A stretch of 64,000 nucleotides of DNA from Nostoc piscinale CENA21 (GCF_001298445.1 NZ_CP012036.1:5673690-5737689), one strand, 5' to 3'; counted from the stretch's first letter, positions 35,621-46,133 are shown. Notes: generated by a model from the sequence alone, not told the origin. Numbers and translations are program-made.

Positions 35621-35783
35621 TGTATAACGACCGAGTTGAACTGACATTGAATTGTTTTTGCTGGCTAGCTTAACAACTCAACTCGATGATCTTTGCGATC
35701 GCCCCACCAACTATGTCAATACAAAACCCTCACTAATAAATTTCAAAACTGATTAAAGCTAATCGCTTTTACCAAATTATCTC

Positions 35784-36362
35784 TTAGTTCTTCCTTTGGA
35801 CAAGATAGCCTTGGCGGTAATCACTCTTTTTTAATTTGGAAGCTTGACGTGCAGACCACTGACGCATAGGAGTAACTTTCTCTACATGAAGTAGCTTCTT
35901 GCGATAAGTATTATTATCTGTCAGTTGGGCGATCGCACCAGCAATAAATCGAGCGCAGCGTTCTGGCTGAGATGAGACTTGTTCTTCTGCAAACCGGATA
36001 ACCAGCCAGTTTGCATCAACAAAACACTTGTTTCTATAGTCATCCTCGCCGATACAGTGAGTGGGCTTGCCAGTTGCAAATGAGATAGGTTCATCAACCT
36101 CCAAATCTATGTGTAAGCCAGTATTTGGTTCAATCAACAGAAAATCAGCCGTAAATGGTAGCCGATGCCCCAGTGGAAGCATCATCTGCTGAGGAGAAAC
36201 AATTTCACCAAAATAATGTTTGAGAACATTTTCAAACAGTTCCTCACTTGCCCCAATTGGTGCATCTCCTTGCCCAGACGGAAAAACTAAAGGGGTAAAC
36301 TGTTTTTTGTCTTTAACTAACTCTGGAATAACAACGATTGGATATTCCGGTGTTTTGGCCAT
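35784..36362 (-). CDS. Hypothetical protein with PD-(D/E)XK nuclease-like core
   Basis: A 192-residue protein from ATG 36362 (MAKTPEYPIVVIPEL). The middle holds FTADFLLIEPNTGLHIDLEVDEP, an Asp...Glu-x-Asp pattern like the DUF559/Vsr branch of restriction-endonuclease folds. GEDDYRNKCFVDANWLVIRFAE follows, which also fits Vsr-like folds. The basic C-terminus (SARQASKLKKSDYRQGYLVQRK) could bind nucleic acid. The catalytic Lys is not obvious, so activity is uncertain. It sits alone between the amidase regulator and the conjugation block. Confidence 0.55.
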   Translation of the reverse strand: MAKTPEYPIVVIPELVKDKKQFTPLVFPSGQGDAPIGASEELFENVLKHYFGEIVSPQQMMLPLGHRLPFTADFLLIEPNTGLHIDLEVDEPISFATGKPTHCIGEDDYRNKCFVDANWLVIRFAEEQVSSQPERCARFIAGAIAQLTDNNTYRKKLLHVEKVTPMRQWSARQASKLKKSDYRQGYLVQRKN

Positions 36363-36561
36363 AACTGAAAATCGAAAAACTTGGAAAATCAGAACTCTTG
36401 GCAATTATCTAAATTCATAACACCATTACACAATCAACAAAATACTGAAAAGAAACCAACTTTTTTCTAATTTTTTGGATTTATAAATTAGAAAATTATC
36501 AGTTATCGTACAGCATCTCTTCTAGATAAGATTGCTTCTGATTACGCTACAAGCAACTAAG

Positions 36562-38200
36562 ATGAAGTCTAGCTTTGAGTATCTAGAAGACCTGCTTGCG
36601 GACAATTATCCAATCATCGCCTGTGAATCCCCTCTCCAAGAACGCCACCGCTTCCTCACTCGTATTACTACTTCCTGTCAGCAAGCAGGCAGAAAAGTCT
36701 ATATATGGAATTTAAGCGAGGACAGTATTAAAGAATTAGCCGTCAGCACCGAAAATAATCTTATTTTTCAAGAATTTGAGGACTATAAACCTTCCATCAA
36801 ACAAAATACAGAAGACTATTTTCAAGTACTCAATTTTTGGAGGGTTTATTCTGGCACTGGAGTACTAATCATTGAGAATATTTTTCCTTGGTTAAAAGAA
36901 AGCATAACTAAAGATACTGAATTTCTTCTTTTATCAGAATGGATTAAGTCGTCGCTAGTTAATCTAAAATTTCATACAAACAATAGTGATAAGACTACCA
37001 TATTACTAGGAGCCAATGCCGAGATAGCAAGCGAGATAGCGGCAGAAATACCCCTTTGGAGTCAAGAATTACCAGATACACAAGAAATAATTGCTAGTTT
37101 AATTAGCAGTAATTTATTTCCTTTAATTTATACTGAACAAGACTATTTAGAAATTGCTAACGCTAGTGCTGGGTTGTATATTTCTGATATTATTTATTGC
37201 CTAACCGATATTAGAAAAAAGCATGACTTAGGAAATTCCAGTGAGATAGCAAAGCTTCTACTAGCAAAAAAAAATTCAACTGCTCAACCGCTTGTATGAC
37301 ATCGAATTCTTACCTCCACCAAAAGTCCAACTTGGTGGGTTAGAACTCATGCAGCAGTCATTCAAAAAGTTCAAGCGATTGCTTACGCCGCGTGCTAAAC
37401 AATACAATCTGCGCGTACCCAAGGGAATTATGCTTGTGGGGCCACCAGGGACGGGAAAATCACACTCAGCAAAAGCCTGTTCCCAGAATATGGGTATTCC
37501 CCTCATCATGGTCGATTGGGGCAACTTTAGAAGTTTTGGCAACCAAGCAGAAATGAAACTCAAACGCTTGTTGCGACTGGCAGATAGGCTCAACCAAGTA
37601 ATTTTGTACTTCGACGACTTTGATAAAGGCTTCGCCGGGGATGATGACCTCGCCAAACGGCTGGCTGGTCAGCTGTTGACGTGGATGCAAGAGCGCACGT
37701 CAGATGTACTGGTCATTGCGTCAGTTAACCGTATGGAATGGCTGCCGCCCGAACTCACCCGTGCTGGACGGTTTGACTATTTATTTAAAGTAGACCTGCC
37801 CAATAATGGGGAAAGATATAGTATCTTCAAACTGCACGCTGCCCGGTTTGACAAACGCTTTCGCAATGGCGGCGACCCTTGGAGTGAAGAACAGTGGCGC
37901 AGAATTCTTAAAGCCACCAATCGGTGTGTAGGTGCAGAAATCCAGACAATTGTAGAACGCGCCGCTAGTACGATATTCTGCGAAACCATAACAGAAGATA
38001 CCTACTCAGAAAGCCAACTCTCCACACTTGAACTAACAATCGAGGCATTACTAGAAGAACGCCGTCAGATTAACCCGCTTGCCATCCGCGAAGCCGATAG
38101 AGTCGAGTCGATGCGTAACAAAGCTGACCAACAAGCTTTACCTAGTAGTCCCCTAGACGAAAGCAAGTTTGCTGTTGGCAACATTGAGATTTTCAGCTAG
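36562..38200 (+). CDS. AAA+ ATPase (Ycf46-like), frameshifted
   Basis: Two frames join if the A9 run at 37266-37274 is A8, giving about 545 residues (…LLLAKKIQLLNRLYDIEFLP). The first 235 residues are the divergent N-terminal half of Ycf46-type proteins (FEYLEDLLADNYPIIACESP; FWRVYSGTGVLIIENIFPWL). The second half is a standard AAA+ module: VGPPGTGKSHSAKA (Walker A), VILYFDDFDKGFAG (Walker B), SVNRMEWLPPELTRAGRFDY (sensor and Arg finger). Chromosomal Ycf46 is linked to carbon metabolism in cyanobacteria; this copy heads a conjugation-type block, so its role here may differ. ATG 36562 is preferred to TTG 36532. Confidence 0.82.
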
Positions 38201-38324
38201 CACACATCATAAATCAATTCAAAGTTTCATCATGTTTGGACGAAAGCAAATGTAACCAAAACATTTCAACTGTTCATAATGCTTGCCATTTCTAACCACT
38301 TTACTACCTTATTTAGCTAAAACT

Positions 38325-38891
38325 ATGGAAGTTACAAGACAAACTGCTCAAACCAACATTCAAACTAAACAATCACAAAATTCAGAAAAAAGCCTATTTT
38401 ACAAATTCATCAAATTTATCAAATTTGTTGGGCCAATTGCTGGTTTTACTGCTGCCCTCTCACCCCTACCGCTATACTTTTGGACTCGCCAGCCCCAGTA
38501 TTTACCTATTGGTGCAACCTTTACCAGTAACAATCAAACAGTTCAACTCGAATTAGCAGACGATAGAAAAGAATATGCCCACGGTCTAAAATTTCGTAAT
38601 TCGATTCCTGAAAATCACGGAATGTTATTTGTCCTCAACAAACCTGAAAAAGTTAAACTTTGGATGAAGGATACGTATATTCCTTTAGATATGATATTCC
38701 TCCAAGATGGAGTTATCAAATCAATCGTAGAAGCAGCTCCCCCTTGCAAAACCAAAACCTGTCCTAAGTACGATTCAATCTATCCTGTTAATCAGGTTAT
38801 TGAATTACCTGCTAACAGTACCAAAACCCTCAATCTCAAAGTAGGCAAGAAACTTCAACTCGATTTCAATACAAATAAAACGCAGAATTAG
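38325..38891 (+). CDS. DUF192 domain protein, membrane anchored
   Basis: A 188-residue protein from ATG 38325. One membrane segment (GPIAGFTAALSPLPLYF) follows a basic N-terminus. The DUF192 core is clear: ADDRKEYAHGLKFRNSIPEN, HGMLFVLNKPEKVKLWMKDT, YIPLDMIFLQDGVIKSIVEA, PVNQVIELPANS. DUF192 proteins are small extracytoplasmic beta-barrels of unknown activity. This one follows the AAA+ ATPase and precedes the VirB-like genes. Confidence 0.83.
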   Translation: MEVTRQTAQTNIQTKQSQNSEKSLFYKFIKFIKFVGPIAGFTAALSPLPLYFWTRQPQYLPIGATFTSNNQTVQLELADDRKEYAHGLKFRNSIPENHGMLFVLNKPEKVKLWMKDTYIPLDMIFLQDGVIKSIVEAAPPCKTKTCPKYDSIYPVNQVIELPANSTKTLNLKVGKKLQLDFNTNKTQN

Positions 38892-39264
38892 TTGACGGAG
38901 AGTTGATCCATCACAACAACCTAGCGGTAAACAACCGTAATTACGCTACCTCATATATCAATGTTTGACCCCCGATATAGCTTATATCGGGGGTCAAACA
39001 TTATGAAATCAACCACTGATTTAATTATTGGAACTTGTCAAGCAAATTTGTCTGAGTTTTTACTGAATGATTTACTGAAAAACATAGTATCTAAAAATAG
39101 AAAATTTTTTAGATGATTTCACGGTTATTAATCTCATAAAATAATTTCACAAGTGAGAAGTTGGAGCAGATATTTACTCCAATCAAAACTTTGGTAAAAA
39201 GCAGTAATTCAGCCTTAATTACCCCTACAAAGTTTCATCCACTAATTTCTGAAATAATCTTTTT
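38892..39264. other. Intergenic region before the VirB-like operon
   Basis: These 373 bases contain the strong hairpin at 38962-39000 and no defensible gene. An AT-rich stretch at 39080-39180 probably holds the promoter of the VirB2-like gene. Confidence 0.5.
38962..39000. terminator. Perfect 18-bp hairpin after the DUF192 gene
   Basis: TGTTTGACCCCCGATATA is followed by GCT and its exact reverse complement (38983-39000). The stem is very stable with five G:C pairs in a row. No T tract follows, so it may be a bidirectional terminator, a processing site, or a small mobile palindrome rather than a classical rho-independent terminator. Confidence 0.65.
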
Positions 39265-39861
39265 ATGAGAACAGACTACGAATCTGATTTTGGCAGCGAT
39301 CGCATTCCTTCCTACGAAGAATACGGATACTCTACTACCAGCCGTCGCCGTCGCAACTGGAAAGAAAACGCCAGTATCGCCGGACTAATGGCAGTTGGTA
39401 CTGGCTTGATAATTGCAGATATCTCACTCCACCACATGGTGATGGCATCACTCGCGTTTGGAACTGGCATTGTAGCGTTACTACCCAAGGAAGCAAACTT
39501 GCTACTTTCCAACTTTGAGAAATGGCAGCGCAAGTATGGCATCAATATTTATACTGTCTTGTTCTGCTTGGTAGGTGTAGTATTTATGTTGGACATTGCC
39601 ACTGCACCTGCAAATGCCCAGTTCATGCAAAACGCAGAGGATTTTTTCACAGAATACTTTACTGGTGTTAATGCAGACATTATCAAATACGTATTTGCGG
39701 TACTGCGCGGTTTGTTCCTAATTTACCTGGGTATTGGTCTGATCCGGGTTGTTCAAGCAGCCAGAAATGACGAAGATTGGCAAACGATCGCCCGTACACC
39801 AATTATCGTTGCCCTCACAGTTGTAGTCGGAGACTTGCTTGCAGGACTGGTAACAGGCTGA
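39265..39861 (+). CDS. VirB2/TrbC-like pilin candidate
   Basis: A 198-residue protein. The N-terminal 35 residues are soluble and Arg-rich, followed by hydrophobic segments at about 40-60, 62-75, 95-110, 140-165 and 175-195. Mid-protein is a signal-like cleavage box TAPANAQ (about 107-113). After cleavage the remaining 85 residues (FMQNAEDFFTEYFTGVNADI, two membrane helices) match the size of VirB2/TrbC pilin. It is the first gene of a series in T4SS order. Assigned by position, size and topology, not by clear sequence identity. Confidence 0.6.
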   Translation: MRTDYESDFGSDRIPSYEEYGYSTTSRRRRNWKENASIAGLMAVGTGLIIADISLHHMVMASLAFGTGIVALLPKEANLLLSNFEKWQRKYGINIYTVLFCLVGVVFMLDIATAPANAQFMQNAEDFFTEYFTGVNADIIKYVFAVLRGLFLIYLGIGLIRVVQAARNDEDWQTIARTPIIVALTVVVGDLLAGLVTG

Positions 39862-39953
39862 TACGTCACTCGTCAAAAAAGCCACCACAGTGGCACAATT
39901 CCACAAGTGCCACTCATTAAGATTTCAAAAACTGACTTTTGTCTTTCGTAATA

Positions 39954-40289
39954 ATGGCCAGAGAACGCGAATTTCGTACTGTCAACCGCGTATTAGGAGA
40001 ACAGCCACGCCTTGGGCCATTCCCCGCCGACCAAATTGTTCCCTGGAGTGCGATCGCTCTCATCTCTTACATGGTAGTTAAGGGTTTTATGCAAGCTTCC
40101 TGGCTCGCAACCGGAATTGTAACTGCTTGGGGATGGGCAACTTGGTGGACGGTAAGTTCCAACAAAGCCTTCTTCGGTAAGTTTGTCGGCACGCCCCGCA
40201 TCACCCGTGGCTATAAACCTTTTGTTTCTCTCGTTAATCCTCTACAACCTCAATCCCAGAAAAAGCACCAGCTGAAAAAACGCAGATAA
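39954..40289 (+). CDS. VirB3-like conjugation membrane protein
   Basis: A 111-residue protein from ATG 39954 (MAREREFRTVNRVLGEQPRL). Two hydrophobic stretches (IALISYMVVKGFMQASWLAT; GIVTAWGWATWW) and a basic tail. Size, topology and place between the VirB2-like and VirB4-like genes suit VirB3. The family assignment rests on context. Confidence 0.6.
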   Translation: MAREREFRTVNRVLGEQPRLGPFPADQIVPWSAIALISYMVVKGFMQASWLATGIVTAWGWATWWTVSSNKAFFGKFVGTPRITRGYKPFVSLVNPLQPQSQKKHQLKKRR

Positions 40290-40331
40290 AGCTGCTCCAG
40301 TAAAAAATATCACCGAACGAAACTACAGGCT

Positions 40332-43160
40332 ATGAGTTCGACCGCCTCAACAAAAACAAAGGACAAAATTGGTAAAAAATCCCTCGATACCGAGCAATTA
40401 GGTGTTGTCAAAAATCTGACACCGTTTGAGGATATTACTCATTTAGCCGGGATTGCAAGTATCTCGCTTGCTGGTCGTAGAGATATCGGCGCACTCATCC
40501 TCCAGAAAAAAGAAGATATTCAAATTAAGTTCTGCTTCGACGTACAAGGAGTCCACCCGTCTTTACCAGAAGAACAGATTCTCCCGATTTTTGAAAATAT
40601 TGAGGGCGGACTCAAAGAACTTCCGGAACGCGAAACCTTAACAATTCATCTTGGTTCGTTCACTGATGATTTTCTCCGGCAGCAGGAACTAAAAAAGATA
40701 GAGGATAAATGCGACCTAGAGCAACTAACTTTATTAGTGCGATCGGAACGTCTGCGAGCAAGAGAACTCACTAAAGCAGGAACTCGTAAAAATAAGTTTT
40801 TACGTTTCTGGTGTACCTATAGTGTCCTGGCTTCTGAAGATAGTCGCTCAAATGATGCAATTGAAAAAACTATCAAACAATTGCAAAATGCCTGGTTCCA
40901 ATTTACTGGACAAATTCACGGTGTTCGGCAAGAACGAATCGAAACAATTTTACGGGATAGTTTTACCTCTGGGTTTCAACGCTGGGAACAACTTTTGACA
41001 AACTCGATGGGGCTAGCAGTACGAGCAGTCACAAGTGAGGAAGTATGGTCAATTCTTTGGAGTCAGTTTAACCGTAGCGATGCACCCAAAGTTCCCAATC
41101 CCCTCATATTAGATGAAAAGGGACTTCGAGAAGTTCAAACTAGCGATTTCCACATTCGCCACCTGATGCTGGAGAATGAAAAATCTGTCCCGTTTCTCGA
41201 TCGCAGCTGGGTAAGACTACAAGACAGGTATATCGGCGTTCTTCAGTTCAGCGAAAAGCCCCAGGGTTGGGTAGACGAATACGCCCAGCTTCGATATCTC
41301 TGGGAGGTAATATCCAAAGAAAAAATCTCGGACACTGAGATTATCTGCCAGCTATCTAAAGCCAACCAGGGACTCGCCAAAACTGCTCTGCAACGGATTA
41401 CCAAACAGTCAATTACCTCCAGCGCCATGTCTTCTGAGAAGGGGTCAATTGACGTAAAAGCCAATATGAACATTGAGGAGGCAGTTAAGGCACAAGAAAC
41501 TATCCTCAGAGGCAGTCTCCCGATTCATACTGCTGTTGTTTTTTGTGTCCATCGTCATAGTCGTCAAAAACTTGATGAAGCTTGTCAATACCTTTCTAGC
41601 TGCTTCTTACGCCCTGCTGTAGTTGAGAGAGAAATCGAGTATGCCTGGAAAACATGGTTACAGTGTGTACCTGTTGTTTGGGAAAACCTACTTACAAGAC
41701 CCTTTAACCGTCGCCTCCCTTATTTCTCATCAGAAGTTCCCGGACTCATGCCGATAGTTAGAACAGCTACAGGAGATAAATCCGGGTTTGAGCTAATTGC
41801 TGAAGAGGGAGGAACCCCAGTACATCTTGACTTGTACAAGCAGCACAAAAATCTCGCCATTTTTGGTACTACCCGTGCGGGTAAATCTGTATTAGTAGCA
41901 GGTCTATTAACACCTGCCTTGGCTCAAAACATTCCCGTAATTGCACTTGATTATCCCAAACCCGATGGTACTAGCACGTTTACTGACTACACCAAATTTA
42001 TGGGAGAGGAAGGGGCATATTTCGATATTAGTAAAGAGTCTAACAATCTATTTGAATTACCTGATTTAAGGGGGTATGAGCCTGAAGTTATTAAGGAAAG
42101 AATGACCGATTTCAAGGAATTTTTGAAATCCACATTAATGATTATGGTGTTAGGGACAAATCCCGTAGGGGTAAGTCCGACAACAGTATCAAATATTGAA
42201 AGTATCATTACAATCACAATTGAAACTTTTTACAACGATGAAGATATCAAACTTCGGTACAAGCTAGCATTAGAAAATGGATTGGGAACACCTGAATGGG
42301 CAGATATTCCCACACTTAAAGATTTCTATAATTATTGTTCGCCTGGATTTATCAAGCTCGATTCCATCACCAATAATAGTAAAGAAATTCTCGATGCCCT
42401 TGACCAAATCAGATTGCGATTAAAGTTTTGGCTAAATTCACGAGTTGGGCAATCAATCGCCAATCCATCTAGCTTTAGAACTGATGCTCGATTGCTTGTA
42501 TTCGCACTGCGATCGCTTGGGAGTGAAGCCGATGCCGCAGTCCTTGCCCTGAGTGCCTATTCAGCAGCTTTACGTAGAGCTTTATCATCTAAAGTATCCA
42601 TATTTTTCTTAGACGAAGCACCAATTTTATTCAATTTTGAGAGCATAGCCGAGCTAATTGGTAGACTCTGCGCTAATGGGGCGAAAGCAGGTATACGTGT
42701 AATTTTATCTGCCCAAGAACCAGAAAGCATTTTCCAAAGTAAGTCTGCTGCCAAGATATTTGCTAACATCACAACCCGCCTGATCGGTCGGATTCAAACA
42801 TCGGCAGTTGACCCATTTGTGAATAGGTTTAAATACCCTTATGAAATTATCTCGCGTAATAGTACCGAAGCATTCTTCCCAAAACGCGAAAGTATTTATT
42901 CACAGTGGTTACTTGATGACAATGGCAAACTTACTTTCTGTAGATATTATCCTGCTTATTGCTTACTTGCAGCAGTAGCAAATAACCCGAATGAGCAAGA
43001 ATTACGCACTCTATTTCTCAATAAATATGTCGATAATCCAATGCTGGGTATGGTGAAATTTACAGAAAGTTACATACAAATGCTTCGGGGAGATGAGTTA
43101 AGCCAAGAAGCACAACAATTACTGGATAACAATAAAAATCAGCAATTAAAGTCAGCATAA
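40332..43160 (+). CDS. VirB4/TraC-like conjugation ATPase
   Basis: A 942-residue protein. The N-terminal half is divergent. The ATPase half begins near residue 500: LYKQHKNLAIFGTTRAGKSV (Walker A about 513-521), IPVIALDYPKPDGTSTF, and SSKVSIFFLDEAPILF (Walker B). The segment IRVILSAQEPESIFQSKSAA corresponds to the TraG/VirB4 switch region. VirB4 proteins power assembly of type IV secretion channels and pili at the inner membrane. It is the best-supported member of the block. Confidence 0.85.
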   Translation: MSSTASTKTKDKIGKKSLDTEQLGVVKNLTPFEDITHLAGIASISLAGRRDIGALILQKKEDIQIKFCFDVQGVHPSLPEEQILPIFENIEGGLKELPERETLTIHLGSFTDDFLRQQELKKIEDKCDLEQLTLLVRSERLRARELTKAGTRKNKFLRFWCTYSVLASEDSRSNDAIEKTIKQLQNAWFQFTGQIHGVRQERIETILRDSFTSGFQRWEQLLTNSMGLAVRAVTSEEVWSILWSQFNRSDAPKVPNPLILDEKGLREVQTSDFHIRHLMLENEKSVPFLDRSWVRLQDRYIGVLQFSEKPQGWVDEYAQLRYLWEVISKEKISDTEIICQLSKANQGLAKTALQRITKQSITSSAMSSEKGSIDVKANMNIEEAVKAQETILRGSLPIHTAVVFCVHRHSRQKLDEACQYLSSCFLRPAVVEREIEYAWKTWLQCVPVVWENLLTRPFNRRLPYFSSEVPGLMPIVRTATGDKSGFELIAEEGGTPVHLDLYKQHKNLAIFGTTRAGKSVLVAGLLTPALAQNIPVIALDYPKPDGTSTFTDYTKFMGEEGAYFDISKESNNLFELPDLRGYEPEVIKERMTDFKEFLKSTLMIMVLGTNPVGVSPTTVSNIESIITITIETFYNDEDIKLRYKLALENGLGTPEWADIPTLKDFYNYCSPGFIKLDSITNNSKEILDALDQIRLRLKFWLNSRVGQSIANPSSFRTDARLLVFALRSLGSEADAAVLALSAYSAALRRALSSKVSIFFLDEAPILFNFESIAELIGRLCANGAKAGIRVILSAQEPESIFQSKSAAKIFANITTRLIGRIQTSAVDPFVNRFKYPYEIISRNSTEAFFPKRESIYSQWLLDDNGKLTFCRYYPAYCLLAAVANNPNEQELRTLFLNKYVDNPMLGMVKFTESYIQMLRGDELSQEAQQLLDNNKNQQLKSA

Positions 43161-43211
43161 ATTATAGAAGAAAAGCTAAGAGTAATCTGGATTTATAAAA
43201 ATAAGAATCAA

Positions 43212-43302
43212 TAGACCTCTTGCATAAATAATTTTTTATCTCACGCAGAGGCGCAGAGGCGCAGAGAAGAGAACGCAAAGAAGGACTTTTGCAAGAGGTC
43301 TA
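43212..43302. repeat. Small inverted-repeat element (MITE-like)
   Basis: A 91-base element bounded by TAGACCTCTTGCA (43212-43224) and its exact complement TGCAAGAGGTCTA (43290-43302). The interior has CGCAGAGG units in tandem. It lies between the VirB4- and VirB5-like genes and encodes nothing. Ends of this type occur on cyanobacterial insertion elements, so it is probably a non-autonomous derivative. Confidence 0.8.
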
Positions 43303-43364
43303 ATAACTCATAAACAAGTGGCTTAACTTTAATTGCCACATTGATTATTTTATCCACGAAAAGT

Positions 43365-44096
43365 ATGAAACCAAAATTCAAGTTTACTAAGAAAGGAGTA
43401 ATAATCGGGTCAATAATTGGTCTGGTTACTTTACTCGGCACAGCACCTAGCTATGCCTTTTCAATTGACGATTTCTTCAAGGTTTTAGGGAAATTCAACA
43501 GCTATTTTGAGGAAACCAAAAAGGAACTCACTTCAGGAACTAATAAATGGGGTGGGATGAAAAGCGAAGCTAAAACTGCTATTCAGACTGGCAGTATGGA
43601 TATGCCAGATCCAGTAAACTCAGCCGAAAAGCTCAAAGAGCAACTCAAGAGCAAGGGTAACTGGAATGAAAGCAACACAGTTGAAGCTGCGGTCAGTGCA
43701 GCTAACGAACTGGAGAGAGAAACCACCCGCGCCACGATCGCCAGCGTCTTAGGGGAAGTCGGTCAGGAACGTACCAAAAATGAGATAGAAGCAACTGAAC
43801 AAACTGTAGCTGAGGCCAAAGAACTCGCAGAATCTGCACAACCAATGGATGCTTCACAAAACATCCTCAAGGTCATTGCTGCCCAAAACTCGCAAATTGT
43901 CTCAATGTTGGGTCAATCTCGCATTGACGGACTGCAAACACGGCACGATGCCCAGCAAACTAACCTAATGCTATCTCAACTTGCTGAACAAGGGGCAAGC
44001 GATCGCCGCCGTCAAAACCTGATGATGGACGGTATCAGCGCCCAGTATATCGAAATCAGTGGGTTTAGCAGTCTCAAAACTACCGCCGGTGAATAA
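43365..44096 (+). CDS. VirB5/TrbJ-like secreted protein
   Basis: A 243-residue protein from ATG 43365. A classical signal peptide is seen (KPKFKFTKKGVIIGSIIGLV, with a cleavage box SYAF near residue 31). The mature part is helical and coiled-coil-like (KTAIQTGSMDMPD, ELERETTRATIASVLGEVGQ). It has no cysteine or enzyme motif. TrbJ/VirB5 proteins are periplasmic helical minor pilus components; position before the VirB6-like gene supports the call. Confidence 0.6.
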   Translation: MKPKFKFTKKGVIIGSIIGLVTLLGTAPSYAFSIDDFFKVLGKFNSYFEETKKELTSGTNKWGGMKSEAKTAIQTGSMDMPDPVNSAEKLKEQLKSKGNWNESNTVEAAVSAANELERETTRATIASVLGEVGQERTKNEIEATEQTVAEAKELAESAQPMDASQNILKVIAAQNSQIVSMLGQSRIDGLQTRHDAQQTNLMLSQLAEQGASDRRRQNLMMDGISAQYIEISGFSSLKTTAGE

Positions 44097-44166
44097 TTCA
44101 CCCTAATTAGTTGGTCATCTCTGCAATTGAGATGACCAATTCTCTATCAGGTACATAATACAGACC

Positions 44167-45318
44167 ATGTTAGAACATCTTGTAATTGCAACCGACCCAT
44201 TCTTCGGGCAAGACATTTTAGAAAATGCGTCAGCTGGAGCGCAATTAGTAGCAGAAGGTTTCAATGAACTTTGGCAGGAAACCCTCAACGGCAATTTGTA
44301 CGGCTCGATGTGCAAAGTTGGTCAGTTTTTTGCGATCGCCACACTCACCCTTTTTATGGTTGAGTTAGGCAAAAACTGGATAAATCAAGAAGATATGAAA
44401 GCCCTCTCCAGTTGGATATGGCCCATTCTGGTTATCGGACTATTAGCTAATAATGGCACTTTACTCAGAAGTGGAACACTCGCCATCCGGGGATACATTA
44501 ATACTGTTAATAATGACATCCTGGAATTTACTGCTGCCGGAGCCAACCTAGAAGTAGCATTCAACCGCGCAGTCGGCAATATTGCCCTCCAGCAGCAAGT
44601 AGGAGCGGCAATGGAAAGATGCCGCTCCATCCCTGGTAACACGCAAGATTCAATCACCTGCTTGCAACAAGCAGAAGCAGAACTTAAAACCTCTGCGCCC
44701 GATTTATTTAAAGGAGAAGCCCCCGATAGCGGTAGTTGGGAATTTAACCCACTTCAGGCTTTATCTGATGCCAAAGACGCGCTCGAAAATCTCTCCCCTG
44801 GTCAAATCGCCGAAAAGATTGGTAATACTATCACCAGTACAATCGGTTCAATGATTACTGGATTTGTCGCAGTTATCCTCCTCGCCCTCAATAACGCTTA
44901 CCAATGGGGTATCGAATTCACGATGCTTTTAACTGCCCTACTTGGCCCGTTGGCAATAGGCGGTTCGCTACTTCCCTTTGGCGCAAAACCTATTTTCGCT
45001 TGGCTAACTGGTTATTTCACCGTTGGAATGGCGAAACTCTGCTTCAACATGATTATTGGTTTGTGCGGACAACTTATCGCTAATTCCGAACAAAATCAAC
45101 CGATGATATTTCTGCTTTTTGTTGGGTTAGTTTCTCCTATCCTGGCATCTGCATTAGCCGCAGGTGGTGGAATAGCTGTTTGGACAGGATTAGGTAAAAC
45201 AGTAGCATTTGGCTCTGAAATTGCAGCAGGAATCGCTACAGGTGGAGCAAGTACAACTGCTACGGTTGCTGTTAACGCCACCAAATTTGTTAGTTCCAAA
45301 ATCAAAGTTAAAAAGTAA
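44167..45318 (+). CDS. VirB6/TrbL-like polytopic membrane protein
   Basis: A 383-residue protein with an N-terminal helical start, hydrophobic segments at about 58-76 and 83-100, a long soluble loop with Cys pairs (ERCRSIPGNTQDSITCL-type), then four to five membrane segments from about 230 to 355 (MITGFVAVILLALN; MLLTALLGPLAIGGSLLPF; MIFLLFVGLVSPILASALAA). This topology is that of TrbL/VirB6, the inner-membrane channel part of T4SS. The fit is by topology and neighbours. Confidence 0.65.
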   Translation: MLEHLVIATDPFFGQDILENASAGAQLVAEGFNELWQETLNGNLYGSMCKVGQFFAIATLTLFMVELGKNWINQEDMKALSSWIWPILVIGLLANNGTLLRSGTLAIRGYINTVNNDILEFTAAGANLEVAFNRAVGNIALQQQVGAAMERCRSIPGNTQDSITCLQQAEAELKTSAPDLFKGEAPDSGSWEFNPLQALSDAKDALENLSPGQIAEKIGNTITSTIGSMITGFVAVILLALNNAYQWGIEFTMLLTALLGPLAIGGSLLPFGAKPIFAWLTGYFTVGMAKLCFNMIIGLCGQLIANSEQNQPMIFLLFVGLVSPILASALAAGGGIAVWTGLGKTVAFGSEIAAGIATGGASTTATVAVNATKFVSSKIKVKK

Positions 45319-45331
45319 TTAACAAATAATT

Positions 45332-46109
45332 ATGCTTAAACCTAAGTCTAAATCTCAACCAGCTCGGCTCCTCAGTTATGGTCAATCTACCTCCACACCT
45401 ATTGCAATGGCGATCGCCGTAACAGCAGGAGGAACTATTTTATCTACCCTATTGCAAATAATAAATATTGGCATGAGTGCTAGCACAAATCATCATGTCA
45501 AAGGCATGACGATAGTGCAACTCCAAGATGGGTCTATTTCACCTGGTAAATTTGCTGCTCCCAACGAACGCGAAGCCGAAACTATCAAACGCTTTATCTC
45601 AGATAGCATGATTAAAATGTTCGGTTGGAACGGAATAATCGAAGCAACAGAGAATGGTGAAAATGTCACTAAACCTGATAGGGGAATAGATATTCAAACA
45701 ACAAAAAATAGTAGAAAAAAAAATTCCCACTAGAGCTTGGGAAGCTGCATTTGCACTATCTGAAAATCAAGATTTCCGGGCAAACTTTCTTAAGAAATTA
45801 GCAGAAATCGTTCCAAGTGGTGTATTTAACGGTGAAGTTCAAGTTTCACTTGTAACTCGCCATATCTCTGAACCCAGAAAAATTAAGGATGGACAGTGGG
45901 AAGTTGATTATATTGCTACGCTCGTAAGCTTTAATAGGAACGAAAACCAAGGCAAAGGAATCGCCTTTAACAAAACAATTACTGTCGAAGCTGTCGATAC
46001 TCCCAAATTACCAAATAAGCCAACTGAACTCGATAAGAAAATTTATTTAGTACGAGAACCAGGTTTAGAAATTACTCAAATTGTTGATTATAACCTCGGC
46101 AAGAAATAA
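45332..46109 (+). CDS. VirB8-like conjugation protein, frameshifted
   Basis: The first frame stops at 45733. If the A9 run at 45715-45723 is read as A8, one 258-residue protein results (…RKKIPTRAWEAAFALSENQDF, ending ITQIVDYNLGKK). It has one N-terminal membrane segment (IAMAIAVTAGGTILSTLLQI) and an extracytoplasmic domain of mixed alpha/beta with VNYIATLVSF-like strands, as in VirB8/TrbF. The assignment rests on architecture and place before the VirB10-like gene. Confidence 0.65.
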
Positions 46110-46133
46110 AAATCATTAATCAAGCATAGAACT

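Noticed and set aside
42557..42772. Minus-strand frame inside the VirB4-like gene
   Set aside because: It lies wholly inside a well-supported ATPase gene and is a shadow of its Walker B region.
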